NCBI GenBank assembly: GCA_002316595.1
Contig: DCDV01000003.1
Location: 1-12,744, forward strand
Length of the DNA stretch: 12,744 nucleotides
Direction of reading: 5' to 3'
From: Mageeibacillus sp. UBA1046
GTDB lineage: Bacteria; Bacillota; Clostridia; Saccharofermentanales; DTU023
Part shown: piece by piece, positions 1 through 7,211 of the stretch
Layout of the letters: each line of letters starts with the position of its first letter
How positions within the stretch are numbered: the first letter of the stretch is position 1
The notes under the pieces: generated by a model
Database searches by the model: none
What the model was told of the DNA's origin: nothing
Seen by the model: the letters and a program-made list of their open reading frames with translations, nothing else
Made by a program: the position numbers and the translations under genes

Positions 1-58
1 AGACGCCGGAGGCATCAATTCTTTTTCGCCCGAATAAGAATTGATGCCTCCGGCGTCT
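1..58. repeat. Perfect 23-bp inverted repeat at the window edge
   Basis: Positions 1-23 are the exact reverse complement of 36-58. Inside the 12-nt centre, 25-28 can also pair with 31-34 around a single T-T mismatch, so the element is almost one continuous palindrome. The right arm lies in the rhodanese reading frame on the minus strand and encodes the conserved stretch DAGGINS, so the left arm is a backward copy of coding sequence. At the very end of a contig this is best explained as a fold-back or assembly artefact. A genuine hairpin would have to sit in a conserved protein motif. Confidence 0.9.
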
Positions 59-645
59 ATTACAACCTTGAATCCTGCCTTATCAAGAATTCGCGCAGCA
101 CTCGCTGATCTGTTGCCGCTGCGGCAGTATACGATCAAAGTAGCGTCACCGTCGTAATGACTGAGAGTGTCATCATTCAATTCCGCCAGCGGCAAATTGA
201 CAGCTTCTGCAACATGACCCTGAGAGAACTCTTCCGGAGTTCTCACATCCAGAATCACTGTATCCGATGGTTGATGTTCTCTTATTCTGACAGCTATATC
301 CAGGGATGTTTTTACCGGTTTGCTCTCTTCTTCAATAATTTCCAAAGAGATGGCTCTGGCCTGCGGCGGGTATGACGCCATTATTTCCGGCTCGATTGTG
401 TAGCGCACCAGTGAGCCGATTGGTGGCTGTTCTTCACCTTCCGGCAGCCAAACAGAAATTAAGTCAAGTTGCTCAATATAATCAGCTCCCTTGGCATCTA
501 CCATTAACAAAGTTCCTGAAGTTAAGGTGAGGGCGTCGAATCTGGGATTATCTGTATCCGGCTCTTCATCTCCACAGGCAGCTCATCCGACCACAAGAGC
601 AAGAAGTAAAAGAACTGCTGCGATTTTCGTATTATGCTTTGTCAT
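1..645 (-). pseudogene. Rhodanese-domain lipoprotein, interrupted by in-frame TGA and cut at left edge
   Basis: Read on the minus strand from ATG 643-645 (purine-rich GGGAGAG just upstream), the frame gives a basic N-terminus, a hydrophobic stretch and then TGA at 583-585 (codon 21), followed by Ala-Ala-Cys-Gly-Asp and an acidic segment. That is a type II signal peptide with the lipid-acceptor Cys at codon 24; a Leu at codon 21 would make a textbook LAAC lipobox. After the TGA the frame stays open to the left edge. It holds a small beta-rich domain (about residues 38-115, family not recognised) and a rhodanese domain with VILDVRTPEEF and the active-site loop CRSGNRS. Rhodaneses handle sulfur or phosphate at that Cys; here it would act outside the membrane. 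The C-terminus after SYSGE runs into the edge palindrome and is not trustworthy. It is paralogous to the protein at 5822-6388. Either one base error or a real nonsense mutation (TTA to TGA is one change) explains the stop; Met at codon 48 could restart translation, but without the signal peptide. Confidence 0.8.
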
Positions 646-752
646 TGTGCTCTCTCCCGGCAAATAATCGCCTTCAACTTAATAATTTCTAGACATTGAA
701 ACTAATATCAGCTATAGAACTAATATATGCGGTATCTTTTGCTGGTATGTAT

Positions 753-780
753 ATTATATTAATGGCTTGACACGATACAA
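753..780 (-). promoter_or_regulatory. Possible sigma-A promoter of the lipoprotein gene
   Basis: On the minus strand TTGTAT (775-780) and TATAAT (753-758) are 16 bp apart. They would give a leader of about 100 nt ahead of the ATG at 645. The surrounding DNA is very AT-rich, so chance matches are possible. Confidence 0.4.
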
Positions 781-842
781 AGAATTATTGATTTTTGTTC
801 TTTCCTGTAACATTTTTCTTAAATTTTGTTTCTATCATACTT

Positions 843-872
843 TTCGCAATATTCTTAGATAAATCATATAAT
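843..872 (+). promoter_or_regulatory. Possible sigma-A promoter of the gltA-like gene
   Basis: TTCGCA (843-848), an 18-bp spacer and a perfect TATAAT (867-872) lie 30 bp upstream of the ATG at 903. The -35 box is weak. A perfect TTGACA occurs at 767-772, but no good -10 box follows it at the right distance. Confidence 0.45.
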
Positions 873-902
873 GTCAGTTCAGTTCATTATAAGGAGGCTG
901 CA

Positions 903-2177
903 ATGAGCAAACATATAATTGATGACGCCAAGCGCTGTCTGCAGTGCAAGAACCCCAGGTGCACTAAGGGCTGCCCGGTAGCTACCCCTATAAAACAGAC
1001 AATCAGCCTGCTTCTCGACAGTAAAATTCCCGAAGCAGGGAAAATGCTGATGGATAATAATCCTTTGTCTTTAGTCTGCAGTCATGTCTGCCCGCAGGAA
1101 AATCAATGTGAAGGGCATTGTGTCCTTGGAATTAAAGGCTCCCCGGTTCATATAAGCGCCATTGAACAATATATTTCTGATTACTACCTTAATATCTATA
1201 AGCCCAGAAAATCTGATAACAGTAAAGGCAGAGTCGCTATTATCGGCTCCGGACCGGCAGGCTTAACAATTGCTTTCTATCTGGCACAGCGTGATTATGA
1301 CGTGACGGTTTTTGAGCAAAATGATCAGGTCGGCGGCATTCTCAGATACGGCATACCTGAATTCCGCCTGCCAAAATCAATTATAGACAGGCTTACCCAA
1401 AAGCTATATGAGATGGGTGTTAAGATAAAGCCTAATGCCACTATCGGGGCTAACCTGACTGTTGATGATCTCTTCAGAGACGGCTTCAAGGCTGTGTTTA
1501 TAGGGACAGGTGTCTGGAGACCATCAAAGATTAATGTCAAGGGGGAGAGCTTAGGTCATGTCCACTACGCAATAGAATATTTAAGAAATCCTTCCGTCTA
1601 TAATCTTGGCAAAACAGTTGCAATAATCGGTGCCGGCAATGTAGCCATGGATGTGGCCAGGACAGTTTTGAGAAATGATGCTGAGAATGTTTACATCTTG
1701 TGTAATAAGGGCGAGTCTACCATAACTGCCCGCGATCACGAAGTAGAGTACGCGAAGATTGACGGTGTCCGCTTTGAATTCTACAAAACAGCGGTCGAGT
1801 TTGTAGATGGCGGCGTGATGCTGGCCGATACTAAAGTTACAGTTGATGAGGATGGCTGCGAGATCGCCGAGCCAATTCCCGGAACAGAACAGCTTTTCAG
1901 TGCTGATTCTGTCATTATTGCCATCAGCCAAGGCCCGCGTGCTGTAATAGTCAGTTCTTCCAAAGGCATAGATGTAGACGAAGTAGGCCTGGTAAAGACT
2001 GATGAATTCGGCCGCACCAGCAGGAAAGGCGTATTCGCCTCCGGGGATGTTGTTACCGGCGCGAAGACCGTCGTCGAGGCGGTTCGCATTGCCAAAAAAG
2101 TGGCAGATGCAATCGACGATTATATACAAACAGAATATGGACATTCAGAGGAGCAAGCAGAAACGTCTGTCTCATGA
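903..2177 (+). CDS. gltA: GltA-like FAD/iron-sulfur NAD(P) oxidoreductase (glutamate synthase small-subunit family)
   Basis: This 424-residue protein belongs to the family of the glutamate synthase small subunit, SudA and NfnB, which pass electrons between NAD(P)H, FAD and iron-sulfur clusters. An N-terminal ferredoxin-like domain carries eight Cys (12, 15, 20, 24, 59, 63, 69, 73) for two 4Fe-4S clusters. GSGPAG (115-120) binds FAD, and GAGNVAMD (243-250) starts the NAD(P) Rossmann fold. The C-terminal VFASGDVVTGAKTVVEA segment closes the FAD site. The start chosen is ATG 903, with AAGGAGG at 891-897; the frame is open upstream to 795, but that stretch is hydrophobic and precedes the RBS. No large subunit (gltB) or sudB/nfnA partner lies nearby, as in the homomeric GltA of clostridia and Pyrococcus. 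The usual Arg-Arg pair after the second Rossmann motif is replaced by CNKG (267-270), so NADPH preference is uncertain. The fold is secure; the physiological reaction is not. Confidence 0.85.
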   Translation: MSKHIIDDAKRCLQCKNPRCTKGCPVATPIKQTISLLLDSKIPEAGKMLMDNNPLSLVCSHVCPQENQCEGHCVLGIKGSPVHISAIEQYISDYYLNIYKPRKSDNSKGRVAIIGSGPAGLTIAFYLAQRDYDVTVFEQNDQVGGILRYGIPEFRLPKSIIDRLTQKLYEMGVKIKPNATIGANLTVDDLFRDGFKAVFIGTGVWRPSKINVKGESLGHVHYAIEYLRNPSVYNLGKTVAIIGAGNVAMDVARTVLRNDAENVYILCNKGESTITARDHEVEYAKIDGVRFEFYKTAVEFVDGGVMLADTKVTVDEDGCEIAEPIPGTEQLFSADSVIIAISQGPRAVIVSSSKGIDVDEVGLVKTDEFGRTSRKGVFASGDVVTGAKTVVEAVRIAKKVADAIDDYIQTEYGHSEEQAETSVS

Positions 2178-2212
2178 ATTTGCCAGCTAGCGGTTAAACT
2201 CTTCTTTGTATC

Positions 2213-3631
2213 TTATTCCATTATCTCAACCCTGATAGTGTTGGTGGTGCCGCTTTTACCGCTGGTTGAGCCACCGGCGAGAACGATGGCATCTCCGCAC
2301 TCAATTTCATTGTAGCTCTTGGCTACATTGAGAGCCTGCCGGAATACTTCGTCTGTTGAAGTAGCTACTGATACCAGATACGGCTTCACTCCCCAGGACA
2401 TATTGAGCTGATGCTGAGAAACTTCACTCACTGTCATGGCCAGTATGGGACAAGCGGGACGAAAGCGGGATATAAGCCTGGCTGTAAGTCCGCTGAAGGT
2501 CATGACAACAATGGCAGCAGCCTCGAGATCCTTAGCTGTAGTTGAGGCTGCATGGCTGAGGGCATCAGGGACATCCAGACACTTATAGCGCGGCTCGTTC
2601 TCAAAGTCCGTCCAATGATCGATTTCGCCTTCCACACTCAAAGCGATACGGGCCATTGTCTCTACCGCTGCAAGGGGATAAGCGCCAATGGCAGTCTCAC
2701 CGGAGAGCATGAGACAGCTTGTCCCGTCAACTATGGCATTAGCAACATCAGATACTTCAGCGCGTGTAGGTCTGGGATTCTCCATCATAGAGTCCAGCAT
2801 CTGAGTTGCTGTAATTGAAGGCTTACCACTTATATAACACTGGCGGATAAGCCTCTTTTGAATCATAGGTACTTGCTCGGGAGGGATCTCTACTCCCAAA
2901 TCGCCGCGGGCTACCATGAGACCATCAGACGCTTCGAGAATCTCATCAATATTATCCAGGCCTTGCTGATTCTCAATTTTGGCGATGATGTTGATAGCTC
3001 TGCCGCCGGCATCGTCCAGTACTTTACGCGTCTTGAAAATATCTGCGGCACTGCGGGCAAAAGAAACCGCTACAAAGTCGACTTCCTTTTTTACAGCGAA
3101 ATGTAAATCGCTGATATCTTTCTCATCAAGGGCAGGAAGGAGTGTTGGGGTATTAGGAAGGTTGACACCTTTATAATTTGAAACTTCACCGCCCACCACA
3201 ACTTTGGTATGAACTACCTTGTCCACAATATCTGTAACAATAAGTTGAACTAAACCATCATCGATCAGGATTGTTATCCCCGGTTTGACGGACTGATAGA
3301 AATACTTATAACTGACACTCATTTTACTGTCGTCACCAATGACCTCCTCAGAATAAATAGAAAAATTATCCCCGGCATGCAGGAATATTTTTCCTTTCTG
3401 AAAAGAGCCGGTACGAATCTCCGGGCCTTTCAGATCCAGCAGAATCGCCAGAGGAACACCCATCTCTTTACGAACTTCCTTTAAATCTCTAATTATTATC
3501 TCTTGTTCTTCCTGCGTACCATGCGAACAATTCAGCCTGGCTACATCCATACCGGCCAATGTCAGCTTCTTCAGCATTTCTTTGTCAGATGATGCCGGTC
3601 CGATTGTGCAGATTATTTTTGTCTTGCGCAT
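2213..3631 (-). CDS. pyk: Pyruvate kinase
   Basis: This 472-residue cytoplasmic enzyme transfers phosphate from phosphoenolpyruvate to ADP, the last step of glycolysis. The N-terminus KTKIICTIGPAS is canonical. Substrate and metal residues are visible: Arg32/Asn34/Ser36 in ARLNCSHG (usually NFSHG), LDLKGPEIRTG (65-75), catalytic Lys218 and metal ligand Glu220 in IAKIENQQG, Asp244 in ARGDLGVEIP, and Thr274 in ITATQMLDSM. The B domain follows about residue 70, and the C-terminal domain ends in a GTTNTIRV element. The length matches the basic E. coli PykF type; the extra PEP-utiliser domain seen in many Bacilli is absent. ATG 3631 follows AGAAGGAG at good spacing. The gene converges on gltA with only 35 bp between stops and no clear terminator there. 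Confidence 0.96.
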   Translation of the reverse strand: MRKTKIICTIGPASSDKEMLKKLTLAGMDVARLNCSHGTQEEQEIIIRDLKEVRKEMGVPLAILLDLKGPEIRTGSFQKGKIFLHAGDNFSIYSEEVIGDDSKMSVSYKYFYQSVKPGITILIDDGLVQLIVTDIVDKVVHTKVVVGGEVSNYKGVNLPNTPTLLPALDEKDISDLHFAVKKEVDFVAVSFARSAADIFKTRKVLDDAGGRAINIIAKIENQQGLDNIDEILEASDGLMVARGDLGVEIPPEQVPMIQKRLIRQCYISGKPSITATQMLDSMMENPRPTRAEVSDVANAIVDGTSCLMLSGETAIGAYPLAAVETMARIALSVEGEIDHWTDFENEPRYKCLDVPDALSHAASTTAKDLEAAAIVVMTFSGLTARLISRFRPACPILAMTVSEVSQHQLNMSWGVKPYLVSVATSTDEVFRQALNVAKSYNEIECGDAIVLAGGSTSGKSGTTNTIRVEIME

Positions 3632-3778
3632 ATTTTGGCTCCTTCTATGCTTCTTGATTTGGAATATGCTGCAACGGGTTACAATTTATTCAAATTTAGT
3701 ATATATCTATATTCCATCATATAATGATTATATTATTAAACAGGAACGCTAGAAACAGCTAACATGTTGAGGTGATAT
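3632..3778. promoter_or_regulatory. AT-rich divergent promoter region between pyk and malQ
   Basis: This 147-bp gap separates two divergent genes and must carry both promoters. A perfect TATAAT lies at 3720-3725 (plus strand) about 50 bp before malQ, with only a weak -35 match (TTTAGT, 19-bp spacer). For pyk no pair of boxes stands out. The region is rich in alternating A/T, so exact boxes cannot be assigned by eye. No cre-like or other operator was recognised. Confidence 0.4.
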
Positions 3779-5326
3779 ATGTCTTTACAAATATCTGAGG
3801 ATCCGCGCTACGATTACAAGGAGATCCGCACAGGAAGAAAAAGCGGAATTCTCCTGCATATAACCAGCCTGCCCTCTCCCTATGGCATAGGCACAATGGG
3901 CGTCGCTGCACGTGAATTTATAGATTTTCTGGCTCAGGCGGGTCAGTCTTACTGGCAAATCCTTCCTTTGGGACCAACAGGTTTTGGAGATTCTCCCTAT
4001 CAGACATTCTCAACCCGGGCAGGCAATCCCTATCTGATTGATCTTGATCGTCTTATCCAGGAAGGAGTTCTCCTGGAGAACGAAGTTGAAGAATATGATT
4101 TTGGCTCAGATCCTGAGAAGGTTGATTTTAATTTGATGTGGCGAAACCAGCAGCCGCTTCTCCGGAAAGGATGGCTCAGGATTCGTGAAGGCCATTTGCC
4201 TGCCTTGACCAGGCAGTTCGAAGACTTCAAAGAGATTGAAGGCGAAGAATGGCTGCATGAGTACGCTCTCTTTATGAGTTTAAAGAACGAGTATAAAGGG
4301 GCTCCCTGGAGTTCATGGCCAGATCCGCTGAAGTTGCGCGATCCGGTCAAACTGGCGGAGTTTTCTCAGTCTCATCATGAAGATATAGATTATGAGGAGT
4401 ATGTGCAGTTTCTTTTCTTCCGCCAATGGGAACAGCTGCATAACTATGCTCGCAATGCCGGCATAGAGATCATGGGCGATTTACCCATTTATGTTGCGGG
4501 TGACTCGGTGGAAGTCTGGTCTGAACCGGAGCTCTTTCAGCTTGATAAAAATCTGACTCCGACTTTCGTTTCCGGGACACCTCCTGATGAATACGCTGAA
4601 GGCGGTCAGCTTTGGGGCAGCCCGCTTTTTAAGTGGGAAGTGCATGAAGAAAACGGTTACGCCTGGTGGATCGAGCGTATCCGCTTCCAGATGCGTTTTT
4701 ATGATCTCATGCGTCTGGATCATTTCCGTGGTTTTGAGTCTTATTGGGCTGTACCCTATGGAGATGAAACTGCGCAGCGCGGTCAATGGGTAAAGGGTCC
4801 GGCGGACAAACTCTTTGACGCTCTGCGTGAAAAACTGGGACCTTTGCCTCTATTTGCAGAAGATCTCGGTTATATTACAAAGGAAGTCAGCGAGTTCCGT
4901 CATCGGACAGGCTTCCCCAGTATGAAAATTTTGCAGTCTGCTTTTAACCCTGATGCCTTGAGTGATTATCTGCCCCATAATCTAGTAGAGCATTCCGTTC
5001 TTTATACGGGTACTCATGATAACGACACGATTGCAGGCTGGCTAGATAGCGCCAACCCTGAAGAAGTCGAATTTGCAATACGCTATCTCGGCCTTAATGA
5101 TGAGGAGGGCAAAGTCCGGGGCATGATGCGGGGAGCTGCCACTACCGTTTGCCAGACTGTCATCTTTCAAATGCAGGATTTGCTTGGTCTTGGCAATGAA
5201 GCGCGCATGAATGTGCCGGCAACCCTCTCCGGCAACTGGCAATGGCGCATGAAACCGGGTCAGCTGACTTCTGAGCTGTCGCAGAGAATGAGCGAACTGA
5301 CACGAATCAGCGGCAGAACCCAATAA
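3779..5326 (+). CDS. malQ: 4-alpha-glucanotransferase (amylomaltase, GH77)
   Basis: This 515-residue enzyme disproportionates alpha-1,4-glucans (maltodextrins, glycogen breakdown products) by moving glucan chains between acceptors in the cytoplasm. GH77 signatures are present along the whole chain: SGILLHITSLPSPYGIG (22-38), the substrate-entry segment WQILPLGPTGFGDSPYQ (59-75), GDLPIYVA (233-240) and PPDEY...GGQLWGSPL. The catalytic triad is nucleophile Asp314 (MRLDHFRG), acid/base Glu361 (LFAEDLG) and Asp414 (GTHDNDT), with the same 47-residue nucleophile-to-Glu spacing as the Thermus enzyme. ATG 3779 has GAGGTGAT at 3769-3776. The first 20 residues (acidic/basic, before KSGILL) are a short extension of the family start. 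It is transcribed alone, divergent from pyk and followed by a strong terminator. No glycogen phosphorylase or maltose transporter is in view. Confidence 0.96.
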   Translation: MSLQISEDPRYDYKEIRTGRKSGILLHITSLPSPYGIGTMGVAAREFIDFLAQAGQSYWQILPLGPTGFGDSPYQTFSTRAGNPYLIDLDRLIQEGVLLENEVEEYDFGSDPEKVDFNLMWRNQQPLLRKGWLRIREGHLPALTRQFEDFKEIEGEEWLHEYALFMSLKNEYKGAPWSSWPDPLKLRDPVKLAEFSQSHHEDIDYEEYVQFLFFRQWEQLHNYARNAGIEIMGDLPIYVAGDSVEVWSEPELFQLDKNLTPTFVSGTPPDEYAEGGQLWGSPLFKWEVHEENGYAWWIERIRFQMRFYDLMRLDHFRGFESYWAVPYGDETAQRGQWVKGPADKLFDALREKLGPLPLFAEDLGYITKEVSEFRHRTGFPSMKILQSAFNPDALSDYLPHNLVEHSVLYTGTHDNDTIAGWLDSANPEEVEFAIRYLGLNDEEGKVRGMMRGAATTVCQTVIFQMQDLLGLGNEARMNVPATLSGNWQWRMKPGQLTSELSQRMSELTRISGRTQ

Positions 5327-5347
5327 TATTGCCATCGCCCTAAAAAC

Positions 5348-5390
5348 AAATCCCCCGGACGAAATTTGTTTATCTGTCCGGGGGATTTTT
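5348..5390 (+). terminator. Rho-independent terminator after malQ
   Basis: A perfect 13-bp stem (5348-5360 with 5376-5388, containing CCCCCGGAC/GTCCGGGGG), a 15-nt loop and a T run at 5386-5390 lie 21 bp past the malQ stop. A-rich DNA on the left side means it could also stop transcripts arriving from the small gene on the minus strand, so it probably works in both directions. Confidence 0.92.
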
Positions 5391-5429
5391 CATGAAGTGC
5401 GCTAAACAAAAGCGATAAGCAGGACTTGA

Positions 5430-5648
5430 TCAGAACAGCTTCTTCGCTTTGCCAAGCAGTCCTTCTGCGTCATCCAGATTGATTTTGGCTTTAACACCAT
5501 CCACAATAGCTTTAACCTGATCATCGGGAAGGTCAATTCCGAGCAGATCCTCTACAGTCTTTACCGGGTTTTCCTTGAACTTGGCGGCAATATTTTTGTC
5601 TGCTTTTATCTTCGCCACGATCTCTTCGATCTTTGCTTTAATGTCCAT
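5430..5648 (-). CDS. Small helical protein of unknown function, NHLP-like sequence
   Basis: This 72-residue protein starts at ATG 5648, placed by AAGGAGG about 8 nt upstream; a longer frame to 5714 exists but lacks such a site. It is Lys/Asp/Glu-rich, has no Cys, no signal peptide and no membrane segment, and is likely all-helical. The central FKENPVKTVEDLLGIDLPDD, followed by a helix and a Gly-Leu-Leu-Gly-Lys tail ending in KKLF, resembles small uncharacterised clostridial proteins. The NPxK...LGIDLPDD pattern also recalls the leader part of nitrile-hydratase-like (NHLP/Nif11) peptide precursors. There is no core peptide after the helix and no modification enzyme nearby, so a natural-product role is not supported. 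It is a single gene converging on malQ. I am sure that it is a gene and not of what it does. Confidence 0.8.
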   Translation of the reverse strand: MDIKAKIEEIVAKIKADKNIAAKFKENPVKTVEDLLGIDLPDDQVKAIVDGVKAKINLDDAEGLLGKAKKLF

Positions 5649-5821
5649 AGTAAATCCCTCCTTATCTGTTGATGGATGTAATTTGAATATATCAAATCTT
5701 GCATGCGTAAACAATCTTCCTGCTCATGAGAAAATATGAATTCCAAGCCTTTTATGCAAAGATCGCATATATATATAAGCATTGCGGCCAACATAAACCG
5801 GCTAAACAGGAGGAAACCGAT

Positions 5822-6388
5822 TTGTTTAATTTTTTTACTAAATCAGATGACAAAACACTGGAAGTAGAAGGGGTCTTGCTTTTTGACAGCAGATACTTCA
5901 TTACTTCCGCGAAAAGACCACTTAAGAGTCCGGAGCTCTTGGATATTAATTTACCGGCAGGGGCAGAAGTTCCCTCACCCGGTTCCAGGGTAAGATTCCA
6001 GATTCAAAAGGATTCGCTTACCAAGACAAAGCCCGCTCAAGCTACTGCTGTTGAGATGGAAATTATCAGCGAGGAGCCCCAGAATCTAAGTGTCAATATC
6101 AATACCGGAGTGGAAATGCTGGAGATGATTCCTGAAAATTCTCATCTGCTCGATGCCAGAAGCGAAGGTGAGTATGCCAGGGGACACATCGCCGGAGCTA
6201 CTCTCTTGCCAGTGCAGGAAATTGATAAAGTTGCAGATGTCGTACCAGACAAATCTGACGTCATCATGTGTTACTGCGGCAGCGGCAGCCGTTCCGCGAC
6301 TGCGGCCAATAAGCTGCGGAAAATGGGCTATAAGATTGTCATTCAGCTGGGAGGCCTAAATTCCTATACCGGCAAGCTGGTCAGCTAA
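5822..6388 (+). CDS. Cytosolic rhodanese-domain protein, paralogue of the left-edge lipoprotein
   Basis: The start chosen is TTG 5822, because AGGAGG (5808-5813) sits 8 nt upstream; the frame is open back to ATG 5726, but no good site precedes that codon. The product has 188 residues and no signal peptide. Residues about 14-90 form a small beta-rich domain; residues about 95-188 form a rhodanese domain with HLLDARSEGEY, ARGHIAGA and the active-site loop CGSGSRS (canonical CRSGxRS, first Arg replaced by Gly). It ends soon after GGLNSYTGK. Both domains align with the protein at 1-645 (shared pattern GxLLxxD, LPxGxExP, GSxVRxxI, QAxAxxxEI, EE), so the two come from one duplication. Rhodaneses transfer sulfane sulfur via the loop Cys; the substrate is unknown. 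Its stop overlaps the tatD stop by 3 bp, tail to tail, with no terminator between. Confidence 0.85.
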   Translation: MFNFFTKSDDKTLEVEGVLLFDSRYFITSAKRPLKSPELLDINLPAGAEVPSPGSRVRFQIQKDSLTKTKPAQATAVEMEIISEEPQNLSVNINTGVEMLEMIPENSHLLDARSEGEYARGHIAGATLLPVQEIDKVADVVPDKSDVIMCYCGSGSRSATAANKLRKMGYKIVIQLGGLNSYTGKLVS

Positions 6389-7209
6389 TCAGCATCGATA
6401 CCAAATAAACGCAGGCCATTTTCAGTCAGGATACGCGCTGTATCCTCCAAAGAAAGACCCCATAGCTCAGCAATCTTGGCGCCTATTAAGGGCAGATTCG
6501 CCGGTTCATTGCGCTTGCCTCTTAAAGGCACGGGAGTCAGATAAGGTGAATCAGTCTCAATGACTAAGTGATCATGCGGACATTCTCTGACCACTTCCAG
6601 AGCTCGTCTGGCATTCTTATAGGTAACAGGTCCGTCAAAGCCTAAATAAAACCCCAGTTTTAACAACAATCGTGAGCTTTCCAGGCTGCCGGAATAACAA
6701 TGTATTACTCCCGGCGGATCAGAAGTCAATAAACCTTCCGTCTTCGCCTGACTGAGCAGATCATAATTATCCTGGGCAGATTCCCGCTCATGAATGATAA
6801 CCGGCAAGCCCAGCTCATGAGCCAGCGTCAGCTGGCGGTAATAGACTTGTCTTTGCACATCCCGGGGAGAATGATCGTAATGGTAATCCAGACCTATCTC
6901 TCCTATCGCCACAACAATCGGCTTGCGACCCCTGGCAGCAGCCTGAGCATTAGTCTCAAGCACCAGCTCTCGCAGCTGGCTGTGAGTTTCATCGGTATAG
7001 TCCTTGGCTTCGTGCGGATGAACACCCGCTGCGACAATTAAGCGTGAATCTTCTAAAGCCAGCTGACACGCCCTGCGTGAATCAGCCAGGGTTGATCCGG
7101 GAAGCAACACCAGACCAACTCCGGCAGCTTCGGCTCTCGTCATTACCTCTTGTCTGTCCTGATCGAAGGGTTCATCCTGAAGATGCGCATGAGTATCAAA
7201 CCATTTCAT
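6385..7209 (-). CDS. tatD: TatD-family metal-dependent hydrolase (DNase)
   Basis: This 274-residue TIM-barrel protein belongs to the TatD/YabD family, Mg2+-dependent deoxyribonucleases linked to DNA repair and turnover. All metal ligands are in place: His7 and His9 (FDTHAHL), Glu104 (AIGEIGLDYHY), His140 (VIIHERE), His170 (VIHCYSG) and Asp220 (IETDSPYLTP). The family's GKRNEPANL motif follows at 231-239. ATG 7209 comes 2 nt after the metG stop, so the two genes are almost certainly co-transcribed and translationally coupled, as metS-yabD is in Bacillus. The protein is about 20 residues longer than the typical 255-260, because of an insert around 72-98 (NAQAAARGRKP). The true substrate in the cell is not settled for this family. 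Confidence 0.95.
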   Translation of the reverse strand: MKWFDTHAHLQDEPFDQDRQEVMTRAEAAGVGLVLLPGSTLADSRRACQLALEDSRLIVAAGVHPHEAKDYTDETHSQLRELVLETNAQAAARGRKPIVVAIGEIGLDYHYDHSPRDVQRQVYYRQLTLAHELGLPVIIHERESAQDNYDLLSQAKTEGLLTSDPPGVIHCYSGSLESSRLLLKLGFYLGFDGPVTYKNARRALEVVRECPHDHLVIETDSPYLTPVPLRGKRNEPANLPLIGAKIAELWGLSLEDTARILTENGLRLFGIDAD

Positions 7210-7211
7210 AA

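Noticed and set aside
583..585. TGA as selenocysteine or as a reassigned sense codon
   Set aside because: The position is in a signal peptide where neither Sec nor Trp is expected, and other genes in the window end at TGA.
795..902. N-terminal extension of the GltA-like protein (36 extra hydrophobic residues)
   Set aside because: AAGGAGG lies at 891-897, inside this extension and just before ATG 903, and family members start at the latter position. The extension is translated AT-rich promoter DNA.
1581..2144. Long minus-strand frame inside the gltA-like gene
   Set aside because: It is antisense to a well-supported enzyme and has no family motifs or RBS.
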